Assembly: GCA_027214345.1 (NCBI GenBank)
Contig: JAPWHR010000001.1
Span: 62,001-126,000, forward strand
Source: Comamonadaceae bacterium G21597-S1
GTDB taxonomy: Bacteria > Pseudomonadota > Gammaproteobacteria > Burkholderiales > Burkholderiaceae_C
DNA: 64,000 nt
Direction: 5' to 3'
Of this stretch, positions 1 to 9,767 are shown in pieces; the first letter of the stretch is position 1; the number at the start of each line of letters is the position of its first letter. The position numbers were made by a program, and so were the translations under genes. Under the pieces are notes generated by a model, which was not told the origin of the DNA, made no database searches, and saw only the letters and a program-made list of their open reading frames with translations.

Positions 1-322
1 ACACGGTCAGCGGCAGCTGGCGGCGTTCGAATTCGCGCAGGATGCGCCAGACGCCGGCGCGCGAACCGTATTCGTAGATGCTTTCCATGCTCAGGTGGCG
101 GGCGTTGAACGCGGCCGGATTGAACATCTCCGACAGGAACTGCTCGGAGGCCGGATCACCGTGCAGCACGGAGTTCTCGCCGCCTTCCTCGTAGTTCAGC
201 ACGAACTGCAGCGCAATGCGGGCGCCATCCGGCCAACGGGCATGGGGCGGGTGGGCGCCATAACCGACGAGGTCGCGGGGATAGGCGGCGGTTGTGTCGT
301 AGCTGGGCAGGGGCTCGGTCAT
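1..322 (-). CDS. puuE: Allantoinase PuuE, N-terminal part (gene cut by window edge)
   Basis: Polysaccharide-deacetylase-fold allantoinase that hydrolyses allantoin to allantoate in ureide breakdown. Only the first 107 codons are visible, from an ATG at 322. The translation begins MTEPLPSYDTTAAYPRDLVG and continues with WPDGARIALQFVLNYEEGGE, the conserved start of PuuE, followed by the GD..SE.FLSE and YEYGSRAGVWR blocks. It lies 13 nt downstream of the GntR gene on the same strand, so the two probably share a transcript. The placement beside uraH and puuD supports the function. The rest of the protein lies left of the window. Confidence 0.9.
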   Translation of the reverse strand, partial: MTEPLPSYDTTAAYPRDLVGYGAHPPHARWPDGARIALQFVLNYEEGGENSVLHGDPASEQFLSEMFNPAAFNARHLSMESIYEYGSRAGVWRILREFERRQLPLTV

Positions 323-335
323 GGTACGGTGGCGT

Positions 336-1001
336 TCAGGCCAGTGCCTGCGTGATGTCGTTGGTCGGGTAGGGGCGGGTGGCGGTCAGGTGGGCCTCGA
401 CATGGCTGAGGTGTTCTCCCATCAGCCTTGCCGCCAGTTCGCCGTCGCGCGCAGCCAGCGCGCGCACGATCTGCACATGTTCGTCGTGGGAATGGCCGGC
501 GTCCTGGCTGCTCTGGTACATCAGCGTGATCAGCGCGCAGCGCGAGATCAGCTGGCCGAGCATCTGGGCCAGCACCTGGTTGCCCATGAGTTCGGCCATG
601 CGCACATGGAAGTCACCCAGCAGCTCGGTGCGTCCGCTGGCGTCGTCCTGCTCGACGGCGCGTTTTTCCTGCGCGACATGCTCGCGCAGGGCGCGTGCCA
701 TGGCCGGTGTGACCTGGGCGGCGAAGGCGCGCGCCATCTCGCATTCCAGCATGCGGCGCACCGCGAACACCTGGCGCGCCTCATCGACCGATGGCGCGGC
801 GACGAAGGCGCCGCGCGCCGGCTCCAGCGTCACCAACTGGTGCTGCGAGAGCTGCAGCAGCGCCTGGCGCACCAGCGTGCGCGAGACGCCGAAGTGGTCG
901 GCCAGCTTCTGCTCCGCCAGCTTGCTGCCGGGCAACAGTCGGTGCTCGGTGATGGCGCGGGTCAGGGCATGCACGATGGCCGTGGTGGACGACGATTCCA
1001 T
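336..1001 (-). CDS. GntR family regulator with FCD domain, probable purine catabolism repressor
   Basis: Transcription factor of 221 aa. Residues about 8-75 form a winged helix-turn-helix with the GntR signature (LAEQKLADHFGVSRTLVRQA). The remainder is a helical FCD ligand domain ending in H-rich motifs (HSHDEH, HLSHVEAHL) of the kind that bind metal or a small ligand. The ATG at 1001 was chosen because it places the HTH at the normal distance; a longer reading to 1424 would run antisense through uraH. The gene is divergent from uraH, and the 120-bp spacer holds a TGTATACA palindrome. It probably controls puuE, uraH and puuD in response to a purine intermediate; the ligand is not visible from sequence. 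Confidence 0.88.
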   Translation of the reverse strand: MESSSTTAIVHALTRAITEHRLLPGSKLAEQKLADHFGVSRTLVRQALLQLSQHQLVTLEPARGAFVAAPSVDEARQVFAVRRMLECEMARAFAAQVTPAMARALREHVAQEKRAVEQDDASGRTELLGDFHVRMAELMGNQVLAQMLGQLISRCALITLMYQSSQDAGHSHDEHVQIVRALAARDGELAARLMGEHLSHVEAHLTATRPYPTNDITQALA

Positions 1002-1027
1002 GCCGGCATGATAGCCAAAGCACCGGA

Positions 1028-1041
1028 AACTGTATACACTT
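1028..1041. promoter_or_regulatory. Candidate GntR operator (gntR-uraH spacer)
   Basis: The 14-mer AACTGTATACACTT contains the perfect 8-bp palindrome TGTATACA at 1031-1038 and sits 27-40 bp upstream of the gntR start. The same sequence with one change recurs upstream of puuD (3060-3073). FCD-type GntR proteins commonly bind palindromes of the TTGTATACAA type, so autoregulation plus control of uraH is inferred. Confidence 0.6.
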
Positions 1042-1121
1042 TTGTTTTCCGTTTCGGCAACCCGTACCGCGGCGCGGCGCTCCGTCGGCGCGCGGAGCCG
1101 GTACCCGCCAGGAGGATTGCG

Positions 1122-1475
1122 ATGGGATTGAGCACACATGTACTGGACACCATGCACGGCGTGCCGGCCGCGGGCATGCGGGTCGCGCTGTATACGGTCG
1201 ATGGCGGCGAGCCGGTGCTGGTCAAGCGTTTCACGCTGAACCAGGACGGGCGCAATCCCGACGGCCCGCTGTACGACGACCAGAACCTGCGCACGGGGCT
1301 GTACCGGCTCGCGTTCGACGTCGCGGATTATTTCCGCTCGAAACAGGTGGTGTTGCCGGAACCCAATTTCCTGAACCGGGTCTGCCTGGACTTCGGCGTC
1401 GCCCATGCCGACCAGCACTACCACGTGCCGTTGCTGGTGAGTCCCTGGAGCTACTCCACGTACCGGGGGTCCTGA
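1122..1475 (+). CDS. uraH: 5-hydroxyisourate hydrolase (transthyretin-like)
   Basis: Hydrolyses 5-hydroxyisourate, the product of urate oxidation, to OHCU. The 117-aa length matches the family. The N-terminal signature STHVLDTMHGVPAAG and the C-terminal YRGS tetrapeptide, which separates enzymes from transthyretin hormone carriers, are both intact. The ATG at 1122 has GGAGGA eight bases upstream, whereas longer in-frame readings lack this. It should act directly after PuuD, encoded about 1.7 kb downstream, and is divergent from the GntR gene across a shared operator. No OHCU decarboxylase (uraD) is visible in the window. Confidence 0.95.
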   Translation: MGLSTHVLDTMHGVPAAGMRVALYTVDGGEPVLVKRFTLNQDGRNPDGPLYDDQNLRTGLYRLAFDVADYFRSKQVVLPEPNFLNRVCLDFGVAHADQHYHVPLLVSPWSYSTYRGS

Positions 1476-1500
1476 GCCCGGCCGGAGGCCTGGCGGGTGC

Positions 1501-2046
1501 CTACATCTGGCCTTCGGTGAGGGTGTCGAGCTGGAACTGGCCGCTCTTGTCCCACAACCAGACGTCGCTGTACGTGACCCGGCCCATGCGCGAGGGAATC
1601 GGGTAGGGCGCGGCGGCGCGCACCGTGCGAATGATCTCGGCCATCACTTCGGGCGCATGCCGCGGCGCGCGCCGCCAGTGGATGCCCGCGACCTGGCCTT
1701 GCCGGTCGATGTCGATCTCGAGCACGCCGATGGCGTACAGGTGGGGTTTGAGCATGCCCTTGTAGATGCGCGCGGCGTTATGCGCGTACAGGTGCAGGGC
1801 GGCGTCGCGCCGGTAGGCCTGCGGTGTACTGGCCTGGGAGACGGTCGGCAGCAGCGCCACCGGCGGCAACACCACGGCCGGCGGCACCTCGGAAGCCGCG
1901 GGGGGTGGGGCCGACGGTATCGGGGCGGCGGGAGCCGGTGGCTCGCCGGTCGGGGCGCTGTCGCGTGGCGGTGTGGAGCACGCGGCGACGAGCATGCCGA
2001 CGATGGAGACCAGGGCGAACAGCAGCGGACGGTGGGCGATTTTCAC
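1501..2046 (-). CDS. Lipoprotein with TonB-C-like domain
   Basis: Predicted lipoprotein of 181 aa from a GTG start at 2046. A basic start (KIAHRP), a hydrophobic stretch and a lipobox (MLVAAC) fix the N-terminus. A proline/alanine-rich linker of about 50 residues follows, then a C-terminal domain of about 100 aa with the pattern of TonB/TolA C-terminal folds (YKGMLKPHLYAIGVLEIDID, then ...GIHWRRAPRHAPEV). The longer reading to 2193 adds a low-complexity Arg/Pro segment and is not favoured. It is divergent from xdhC. The function is unknown; it has no obvious link to purine metabolism. Confidence 0.65.
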   Translation of the reverse strand: MKIAHRPLLFALVSIVGMLVAACSTPPRDSAPTGEPPAPAAPIPSAPPPAASEVPPAVVLPPVALLPTVSQASTPQAYRRDAALHLYAHNAARIYKGMLKPHLYAIGVLEIDIDRQGQVAGIHWRRAPRHAPEVMAEIIRTVRAAAPYPIPSRMGRVTYSDVWLWDKSGQFQLDTLTEGQM

Positions 2047-2195
2047 GGACAGAGCTTTCGGGCGAGGGGTTCGGCGATTATCGGCTGCCCACCGCGCGAG
2101 CGAGCGGCCGGTCGGGCGCGCCTGCGGCGCAGGCATACTGTGCCTCAAAATCCCTGCGTGATGCCCGTTTGTCGATCCCTTCCCGGTAACCATTC

Positions 2196-3011
2196 GTGAA
2201 AGCTGTTGACCTCGCCTTGTCGCGACTGGCGCATGAGCCCGCGGTCTGGGTCACGGTCGCGTCCACCCAGGGCTCGGTACCACGCGATGCCGGCACCTGG
2301 ATGGCGGTGTTCGGCGCCGACTGCGTCGGCACGATCGGCGGCGGCCATGTCGAGTTCGAGGCCATCGCCCACGCGCGGGCCTGCCTGGCCGGCGCGCCGG
2401 TGGACCTTCAGCGGCGCTTTGCACTCGGGCCCAGTCTGGGCCAGTGTTGTGGCGGCGTCATGCATCTGCGGTTCGAACCCGCGGATGCCGCGTCGGTGGC
2501 CGGGTTGCGCCAGCGCCTGGCTTCGGCGCTGGTCCCGCTGGCCGTGTTCGGCGGCGGCCATGTCGGTCGGGCACTGGTACGGGTGCTGGCCCGGCTGCCG
2601 TTCGCGGTGCACTGGTACGACAGCCGCGACGAGATTTTTCCGCCGCTGCCCGAAGGTTCGGTCGTCACCGAACACTCCGACCCGGTGCATGCCGCCGTGG
2701 CCGACCTCGCTCCCGCGAGCCGGGTCGTCATCATGAGTTTCAGCCATGCCGAGGACCTCGACATCGTCGCGGCCTGCCTGCACCGGATACGCGCAACGGA
2801 CGATCTGCCCTACGTCGGCCTGATCGGCAGCAAGACCAAGTGGGCGACGTTCCGCCACCGGCTGCAGGCACGCGGTTTCTCCGATGCCGAACTGGCGCGC
2901 ATCACCTGCCCGATCGGCGTCGCCGGCATTGCCGGCAAGGAGCCCGAGGTGATCGCGGTGGCCGTTGCGGCGCAATTGCTGCAAACCACGGCAGGCGGCG
3001 AGCGTTCATGA
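2196..3011 (+). CDS. xdhC: XdhC family xanthine dehydrogenase maturation protein
   Basis: Molybdenum-cofactor sulfuration and insertion chaperone for xanthine dehydrogenase. The 271 aa contain the XdhC/CoxI N-terminal domain (TIGGGHVEFEA at about residues 47-57, and LGQCCGGV) and a C-terminal Rossmann-like domain (FGGGHVGRALV at about 118, LIGSKTKWATFR at about 209). The start is GTG at 2196; no in-frame ATG precedes it. It stands apart from xdhA and xdhB, which are about 8 kb away on the other strand. That is unusual for a gene often found as the third cistron, but xdhC is still inside the purine block. Confidence 0.92.
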   Translation: MKAVDLALSRLAHEPAVWVTVASTQGSVPRDAGTWMAVFGADCVGTIGGGHVEFEAIAHARACLAGAPVDLQRRFALGPSLGQCCGGVMHLRFEPADAASVAGLRQRLASALVPLAVFGGGHVGRALVRVLARLPFAVHWYDSRDEIFPPLPEGSVVTEHSDPVHAAVADLAPASRVVIMSFSHAEDLDIVAACLHRIRATDDLPYVGLIGSKTKWATFRHRLQARGFSDAELARITCPIGVAGIAGKEPEVIAVAVAAQLLQTTAGGERS

Positions 3012-3059
3012 GCCGGCCCAGGCCATGCCCCCGCCCGTGCATCTTGGAATTGCGCGCAA

Positions 3060-3073
3060 AAGTGTATACACTT
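3060..3073. promoter_or_regulatory. Candidate GntR operator upstream of puuD
   Basis: AAGTGTATACACTT is a perfect 14-bp palindrome with core TGTATACA at 3063-3070. It sits in the 197-bp spacer between xdhC and puuD, about 136 bp upstream of the puuD ATG. It differs at one position from the site in the gntR-uraH spacer, which makes a shared regulator likely. Confidence 0.6.
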
Positions 3074-3208
3074 GCGTCGCCTTGTCGCAGCGGAGCCGGA
3101 CTGCCCGCCAGTCCGTGTTCGCGACCCCGTCCTGCTTACAGAGCCCGCAGTGGTGAGCAGGGGGATCCACCACGGGCGCCACGTCCCGTCTCGCGAAAGA
3201 CCTGACTG

Positions 3209-4426
3209 ATGGAAAGTTACTACCTCGACTGGGCCAACCTGCTGCTGCGCTGGGCGCACGTGATCACCGCCATCGCGTGGATCGGCTCATCGTTCTATTT
3301 CGTCTTCCTCGACAGTTCCCTGGTGCCGCCCACGGACCGGCAACTCCAGGAAGCAGGCGTCGGCGGCGAATTGTGGGCGGTGCATGGCGGGGGGTTCTAC
3401 AACCCGCAGAAATACGCCGTCGCGCCCAAGGTCGTGCCCGACCACCTGCACTGGTTCTACTGGGAGGCCTACAGCACCTGGTTGACCGGGTTCGCATTGT
3501 TCACCGTGTCGTACCTGTGGAATGCGCGGACCTACCTGATCGATCCGGCGCTGATGAACTGGTCTTCCGGCGCGGCGATCAGCATCGCGGTGGCCTTCCT
3601 CGTCGTGTTCTGGATGCTGTATGACGGTGTCTGCCAGATCTTCGGCCGGCGCAGGAACGGCGACGCCATCGTCGGCGCGCTCGTGCTGGTGATCGTCTGC
3701 CTGGCCTCCTGGCTGGCCTGCCACTGGTTCGCCGGCCGTGCCGCCTTCCTGCTGGTCGGCGCCATGCTGGCGACCGCGATGAGCGCCAACGTGTTCTTCT
3801 GGATCATTCCGGGCCAGCGCACGACGGTCAAGGCCTTGCGCGAAGGCCGGCCGGTCGATCCGATCCACGGCCAGCGCGCCAAGCAGCGCAGCGTGCACAA
3901 CACGTATTTCACGTTGCCGGTGTTGTTCGCGATGCTGAGCAACCACTACAGCTTCACCTACAGCCATCCGCAGAACTGGCTGGTGCTGATCCTGCTGATG
4001 TTCGCCGGCGCGGCGATCCGTCAGTTCTTCGTGATGCGCCACGGCTACAAGCTCGGGCGCAACCGCCACCCGTGGCCGTATGCCCTGGTGGGTGTGCTGG
4101 TCATCGTCGCGACCGCGGCCTGGCTGCGGCCGGCGCCGGCGCCGGCCATGGCCGCGGCCGCCGCGCCCACGGCCGCGCAACCGGCGCCGTCGGCGGCCGA
4201 GGTGATGGCGGTGGTCGAGCAACGTTGCGCCATGTGCCATGGCGCCCAGGTGCAGATGAAGAACGTGCGGCTCGACGCCCCGGCGCTGCTCAAGCAGCAT
4301 GCCCAGGCGGTCTACCAGCAGGCCGTGGTGACCCGGGTGATGCCGATGAACAACTCCACCGGCATCACCGAGGCCGAACGCGCGCTGATCGGGCGCTGGT
4401 TCACGGCCGGCGCCAAGGTCGAATAA
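3209..4426 (+). CDS. puuD: Urate hydroxylase PuuD (membrane urate oxidase with cytochrome c domain)
   Basis: Oxidises urate to 5-hydroxyisourate, passing electrons to a C-terminal heme domain rather than directly to oxygen as cofactor-free uricase does. The 405-aa protein starts MESYYLDWANLLLRWAHVI and has about eight hydrophobic segments of the DUF989 family. An Ala/Pro linker at about 305-330 precedes a c-type heme motif CAMCH at residues 340-344; VMPMNN further on supplies a likely axial methionine. It is preceded by a TGTATACA operator. Family knowledge comes from the characterised Agrobacterium PuuD. It feeds UraH. Confidence 0.93.
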   Translation: MESYYLDWANLLLRWAHVITAIAWIGSSFYFVFLDSSLVPPTDRQLQEAGVGGELWAVHGGGFYNPQKYAVAPKVVPDHLHWFYWEAYSTWLTGFALFTVSYLWNARTYLIDPALMNWSSGAAISIAVAFLVVFWMLYDGVCQIFGRRRNGDAIVGALVLVIVCLASWLACHWFAGRAAFLLVGAMLATAMSANVFFWIIPGQRTTVKALREGRPVDPIHGQRAKQRSVHNTYFTLPVLFAMLSNHYSFTYSHPQNWLVLILLMFAGAAIRQFFVMRHGYKLGRNRHPWPYALVGVLVIVATAAWLRPAPAPAMAAAAAPTAAQPAPSAAEVMAVVEQRCAMCHGAQVQMKNVRLDAPALLKQHAQAVYQQAVVTRVMPMNNSTGITEAERALIGRWFTAGAKVE

Positions 4427-4563
4427 CGACGGCGCCGTCCGGCGCTCCGCTGCCGGCGCGCGGATCGCCGGCAAGCTGCGCTGGATCAAGGCGCCGCTGC
4501 GCATGCGGCCGTATGCTGCCAGCCATCATCCGGCCCGTGCCGCCAACCGCCGATCGCACCACC

Positions 4564-5229
4564 ATGTCCTGTGCTCCACCGTCTTCCGATGCCGTCGCGC
4601 TGGCGCACGGCCCTGCCGTTGCCGCCGCCGCCACGCCGGCGCAGCATCGTGCCCACGAAGACGTGCAGGCGCTGGTCAGCGCGACCTTGCTGGTGGCCTT
4701 CGGGGTGGTGCTGTTCGGCAAGAGCGGCCTGCTCACGGGCGGCACCGCCGGGCTGGCGTTCCTGCTGGGTTACGCCAGCGGCATGGATTTCGGCGTGGCC
4801 TTTTTCCTGGTCAATCTGCCGTTCTACTGGTTCGCCTGGCGTCGCCTCGGAGCGCTGTTCACGCTCAAGACCTTTGCCGCGGTCAGCCTGTTGTCGGTGT
4901 TCGCGCAGTTGTTGCCCCACGGCATCGGCATCGACTACCTGGCGCCGGGCACGGCCTCGGTGCTGGGCGGCTTGTTGTGCGGCGTGGGCATGCTGATCCT
5001 GTTTCGCCACCGCGCCAGCCTGGGCGGCGTCAACGTGCTGGTGCTGCATCTGCAGGAGCGCTACGGCTGGCGCGCCGGCACGGTGCAGATGGCCATCGAC
5101 GGGGCGATCGTCGCCGGCGCCTTGTGGATCACCGACTGGCAACGGGTGGCATGGTCGGTGCTCGGCGCCGTCGTGCTGAACCTGGTGCTGGCCGTCAACC
5201 ATCGGCCCGGGCGGTATGTCGTGGTCTAG
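4564..5229 (+). CDS. YitT family membrane protein
   Basis: Integral membrane protein of 221 aa. After a soluble N-terminal tail of about 40 residues there are roughly six hydrophobic spans, starting at ALVSATLLVAFGVVLFG and including GKSGLLTGGTAGLAFLL and GLLCGVGMLILFRHRASLGG, the pattern of YitT/DUF161 proteins. Substrate and role are unknown for this family. The ATG at 4564 is the only good start before the first membrane span. It follows puuD by 137 bp on the same strand, but there is no direct evidence of co-function. Confidence 0.75.
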   Translation: MSCAPPSSDAVALAHGPAVAAAATPAQHRAHEDVQALVSATLLVAFGVVLFGKSGLLTGGTAGLAFLLGYASGMDFGVAFFLVNLPFYWFAWRRLGALFTLKTFAAVSLLSVFAQLLPHGIGIDYLAPGTASVLGGLLCGVGMLILFRHRASLGGVNVLVLHLQERYGWRAGTVQMAIDGAIVAGALWITDWQRVAWSVLGAVVLNLVLAVNHRPGRYVVV

Positions 5230-5249
5230 CCGGCGGCGGGCCCGCCGGC
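5229..5249. terminator. Possible bidirectional hairpin between convergent genes
   Basis: An 8-bp GC stem (GCCGGCGG pairing with CCGCCGGC, five-base loop) lies exactly between the convergent yitT-like and HDOD genes. No T-tract follows on either strand, so intrinsic termination is only suggested. Confidence 0.35.
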
Positions 5250-5256
5250 GCCGGAC

Positions 5257-6177
5257 CTAGGTCTTTTCGGCCACGAGTTCGTCGAGTGCCGCCTGCTGGG
5301 CCTGCTGCAGCACCTTTGTCAGCGGGTGCGTGGCGGCGACCATGCCGTTGTGCCGGGCGTCCCTGGCCAGCGCGACGAATCCCGGCGTGATCTCCCAGCG
5401 CTGCGCGGCCAGGCCGAACAGCCGGTGCGTCTGCTCGGTCAATGCGGCGCCGAAGGCCTGCGACGGCGGGACCGGCAGCTGGATGCCGGAACGGTCGATG
5501 ATGCTGAACGCGATGGTCCATCCGGTGTCGTGCAGCATGCCGGCCAGGTAACCGTCGAACACCGACTGGCCGGACGGGGTCGCCAGGATGCCGGTGTGGC
5601 GTGCCAGGGCTTCCGAATGGTCCCACATGCGTGGGCCTGCGCGCCCGCTCAACGGGCCCGGCGGCGACTGGTAGATCGGCTTGAGCAACACGCGGGCGAT
5701 CACCGTCTGCAGGCCCTGCAGCCCGATCAGCGAGATCGCCTGTTCCAGGTCGGTCACCTCGCCCTGTACCCGGTAATACGGGCTGCTGGCCAGGCGCATG
5801 ACCTCGGCTGCCAGCACGGCATCCTTGCCGATGCGCTCGGCGATCGCCGGCGTGGGCAGGTCGGTCTGGCGCACCAGGGCGATCAGCTGGGGAATCAGTG
5901 CCGCCGCCCGCGGCAGCAGGTTGTCCGGTATTTCGGGCAGTGCCAGTGTGCGGGCTACGGCGTCGAGCGCCTGGCGCTCGGTCGGCGTGATCGGCGTGTC
6001 GCTCAGTTCGCCGCAACCGAGCAGCCAGGGCAATACCGGACGCACGTCGGCAACCGGCGCTGCCGGCTCCTGGACCGGTTCGATGCGCACCGGTGTCGCG
6101 TCGGATGTGGGTGCGCGCCCGCCGGTCTGCGGCGCGGGCGGCCGGCCCCATGGCCAGAGTCGGGAGAACCAGCTCAT
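5257..6177 (-). CDS. HDOD domain protein
   Basis: Protein of 306 aa with a single HDOD domain (residues about 85-285), a degenerate HD-type signalling domain without the catalytic HD pair. Recognisable blocks are IPQLIALVRQTDLPTPAIAE, KDAVLAAEVMRLASSPYYR and ISLIGLQGLQTVIARVLL. HDOD proteins work in signalling and stress networks but have no assigned enzymatic activity. The ATG at 6177 (MSWFSRLWPWGR) is preferred over the upstream ATG at 6234, which would add 19 poorly conserved residues. It is convergent with the YitT-like gene. Confidence 0.8.
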   Translation of the reverse strand: MSWFSRLWPWGRPPAPQTGGRAPTSDATPVRIEPVQEPAAPVADVRPVLPWLLGCGELSDTPITPTERQALDAVARTLALPEIPDNLLPRAAALIPQLIALVRQTDLPTPAIAERIGKDAVLAAEVMRLASSPYYRVQGEVTDLEQAISLIGLQGLQTVIARVLLKPIYQSPPGPLSGRAGPRMWDHSEALARHTGILATPSGQSVFDGYLAGMLHDTGWTIAFSIIDRSGIQLPVPPSQAFGAALTEQTHRLFGLAAQRWEITPGFVALARDARHNGMVAATHPLTKVLQQAQQAALDELVAEKT

Positions 6178-6289
6178 GATGCGCTCGCCGCGCGTGCGGG
6201 GCGGCCATAGGGCAGTGTCGGGCGCAGGATCCACATGGAGGGAGCTTTCGTCATTGCGCGTTGGCGCGGTCTGCCACGGTCATGGCGCT

Positions 6290-7720
<1,431 letters not shown>

Positions 7721-7775
7721 CGAGGTCCGTTGCGTGTGCCGGTTCGGCCGGGCATAGGTTGGGCACAATCGGAGC

Positions 7776-9131
7776 ATGACCGAGCACGCATCCACTACCG
7801 ACCCAACCGATACTACCGCGCAGGACACGCGCCGGGCCCGCGCCCTGCTGGACCAGTTGTACCAGGCCGCCGTGAAGCGGGCCTTGCCGGCACACGTCAC
7901 TGCAGCCTGCCTGCCGTCGCCGCCGGGTCCCGGTGGGCGCACGCTGGTACTGGGCGCCGGCAAGGCGGGCGCGGCGATGGCGCAGGCCGTCGAGGCTGCC
8001 TGGCCGGCCGATGCGCCCCTGTCGGGCCTGGTCGTGACCCGCTACCACCATGTGCCGCCACGGCCCGCGGGCCTGGCGCAACGCATCGACGTGGTCGAGG
8101 CCTCGCACCCGGTGCCGGACGAAGCCGGCCAGCAGGCGGCCCGACGCATGCTGGCGCTGACCGAAGGCCTCACATCCGAGGACTTGGTGCTGTGCCTGAT
8201 CTCCGGCGGCGGCTCGGCCTTGCTCAGCCTGCCGGTGGACGGGCTGGACTTCGCCGGCAAGCAGGCGGTGAACCAGGCGCTGCTGGCCAGTGGTGCCAGC
8301 ATCACGGAGATGAATTGCGTGCGCAAGCACCTGTCGCGGGTCAAGGGCGGTCGCCTGGCCGCAGCCTGTGCGCCGGCGCGGGTCGTGACGCTGGCCATCA
8401 GCGACGTACCCGGAGACGACCCCAGCGTCATTGCCAGCGGCCCGACCGTGCCGGATGCGAGCACCTGCGCACAGGCCTTGGCCATCCTGCGGCGTTATGC
8501 GATCGACCTGCCGCCGGCCATCGTGCAGGCGCTCGAACGCGGCGAACTGGAAACCCCCAAGCCTGGCGACCCGCGCTTCGAGCACCACGAGGTGCATCTG
8601 ATTGCGACGCCGCAGCAAAGCCTGGAAGCGGCGGCCGAGGCCGCGCGTGCGGCCGGCCTGACCGCCCATATCCTGAGCGACGCGATCGAAGGAGAGTCGC
8701 GCGAGGTTGGCAAGGTGCATGCCGCGCTGGCGCGTGCGGTGGCACGGCGCGGCGAGCCGTTCGCGCGGCCGTGCGTGATCCTCAGCGGCGGCGAGACCAC
8801 GGTCACGGTGCGCCCGCGCGCGCCGGGCGTGCCCCGTGGCCGCGGCGGCCGCGCCGGCGAGTTCTGCATGGGCCTGGCCGAGGCCTTGCAGGGGCAGCCG
8901 GGCGTCTATGCATTGGCCGCCGACACCGACGGCATCGACGGCGTCGAGGACAACGCGGGAGCCTTCGTGGCGCCGGACACGCTGGAGCGCGCGGCGCGGC
9001 ACGACATGAAGATCGCCGACTACCTGCAGCGCAACGATGCCTACGGCTTCTTCGAGCCGCTGGGCGACCTGGTGTTCACCGGGCCGACCCATACCAACGT
9101 CAACGACTTCCGGGCCATCCTGGTGTTGTGA
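7776..9131 (+). CDS. ttuD: Glycerate 2-kinase, MOFRL family
   Basis: Phosphorylates D-glycerate to 2-phosphoglycerate, the last step in returning purine-derived glyoxylate carbon (via tartronate semialdehyde) to glycolysis. The 451-aa protein has the DUF4147 N-terminal domain (VLGAGKAGAAMA at about 59-70, ISGGGSALLSLP at about 143-154) and the MOFRL C-terminal domain (LSGGETTVTV, GRAGEFCMGLAEA, AADTDGIDGVEDNAGA). Older annotations call this family hydroxypyruvate reductase. The ATG at 7776 is the first plausible start. It sits beside 8-oxoguanine deaminase, consistent with purine catabolism. Confidence 0.88.
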   Translation: MTEHASTTDPTDTTAQDTRRARALLDQLYQAAVKRALPAHVTAACLPSPPGPGGRTLVLGAGKAGAAMAQAVEAAWPADAPLSGLVVTRYHHVPPRPAGLAQRIDVVEASHPVPDEAGQQAARRMLALTEGLTSEDLVLCLISGGGSALLSLPVDGLDFAGKQAVNQALLASGASITEMNCVRKHLSRVKGGRLAAACAPARVVTLAISDVPGDDPSVIASGPTVPDASTCAQALAILRRYAIDLPPAIVQALERGELETPKPGDPRFEHHEVHLIATPQQSLEAAAEAARAAGLTAHILSDAIEGESREVGKVHAALARAVARRGEPFARPCVILSGGETTVTVRPRAPGVPRGRGGRAGEFCMGLAEALQGQPGVYALAADTDGIDGVEDNAGAFVAPDTLERAARHDMKIADYLQRNDAYGFFEPLGDLVFTGPTHTNVNDFRAILVL

Positions 9132-9155
9132 CGGTGCCGGCGCGGGCGCAATGCG

Positions 9156-9767
9156 TCAGGCCCGCAGCGACAACACGGCGCCGATGGCCATGAAAATACC
9201 GCCGCAGACCTGGTTGAAGCGGCGTCCCACGCGCTGCAGCCACGGGCGGATGCGCTGCGACAGGCTGGCGACGAAGGCCTCGAACACGATCTCGATGACG
9301 GCGAACGTGCCGGCCATGATCGCGAACTGCAGCACCAGGCTGCGCGTCGGATCGATGAACTGCGGCAGGAACGCGGCGAAGAAAAGGATGGCCTTGGGAT
9401 TGGTCAGCGCCGACAAGGCGCCCTGGCGGAACAGCGAGCCGCCCGTGCGCGACGGCGCCTGCGCGAGCGGTTCGATGCCCACCGGCGGCGAACGCCAGAC
9501 CTGGATGCCGAGCCAGACCAGGTAGGCTCCGCCGACCCACTTGAGCACCGTCAGCCACAGCAGCGAGGTCTGCAGCAGGGCACCGATGCCGAACATGGAC
9601 AGCGCGATCACGACGACGAACCCGAAAGCGCCGCCGCAGATCGTGTACAGCGTCTTGCGCCGGCCGTGCAAGGCGCCGTGTGTCAGTGCCAGCAGCCCGT
9701 TCGGGCCAGGCGACAAGGACAGCCCGAGTGCGGCCAGGAAATAGATCAGCCAGGTATCCAGGCTCAT
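9156..9767 (-). CDS. LysE/RhtB family amino-acid exporter
   Basis: Inner-membrane exporter of 203 aa with about six hydrophobic spans. Family signatures are LGLSLSPGPNGLLALTHGA (about 14-32) and the loop GALSALTNPKAILFFAAFLPQF (about 119-140). It probably exports homoserine, threonine or related amino acids; the substrate cannot be read from sequence. Its ATG at 9767 overlaps the stop of the VOC gene as ATGA, so the two are translationally coupled. It is convergent with the glycerate kinase gene. Confidence 0.85.
   Translation of the reverse strand: MSLDTWLIYFLAALGLSLSPGPNGLLALTHGALHGRRKTLYTICGGAFGFVVVIALSMFGIGALLQTSLLWLTVLKWVGGAYLVWLGIQVWRSPPVGIEPLAQAPSRTGGSLFRQGALSALTNPKAILFFAAFLPQFIDPTRSLVLQFAIMAGTFAVIEIVFEAFVASLSQRIRPWLQRVGRRFNQVCGGIFMAIGAVLSLRA

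Noticed and set aside
1189..1196. Third TGTATAC occurrence inside uraH
   Set aside because: It breaks the palindrome (TGTATACG), lacks the AAnT/CACTT arms and encodes the conserved LYTVDGG of UraH.
321..1475. Long forward reading antisense to gntR that runs into uraH
   Set aside because: The first 260 residues are antisense shadow of the GntR gene, rich in His, Arg and Gln; only the 117 residues from 1122 match a family.
2466..2480. GGTTCGAACCC resembling a tRNA T-loop
   Set aside because: It lies inside the xdhC reading frame and no cloverleaf can be built around it.
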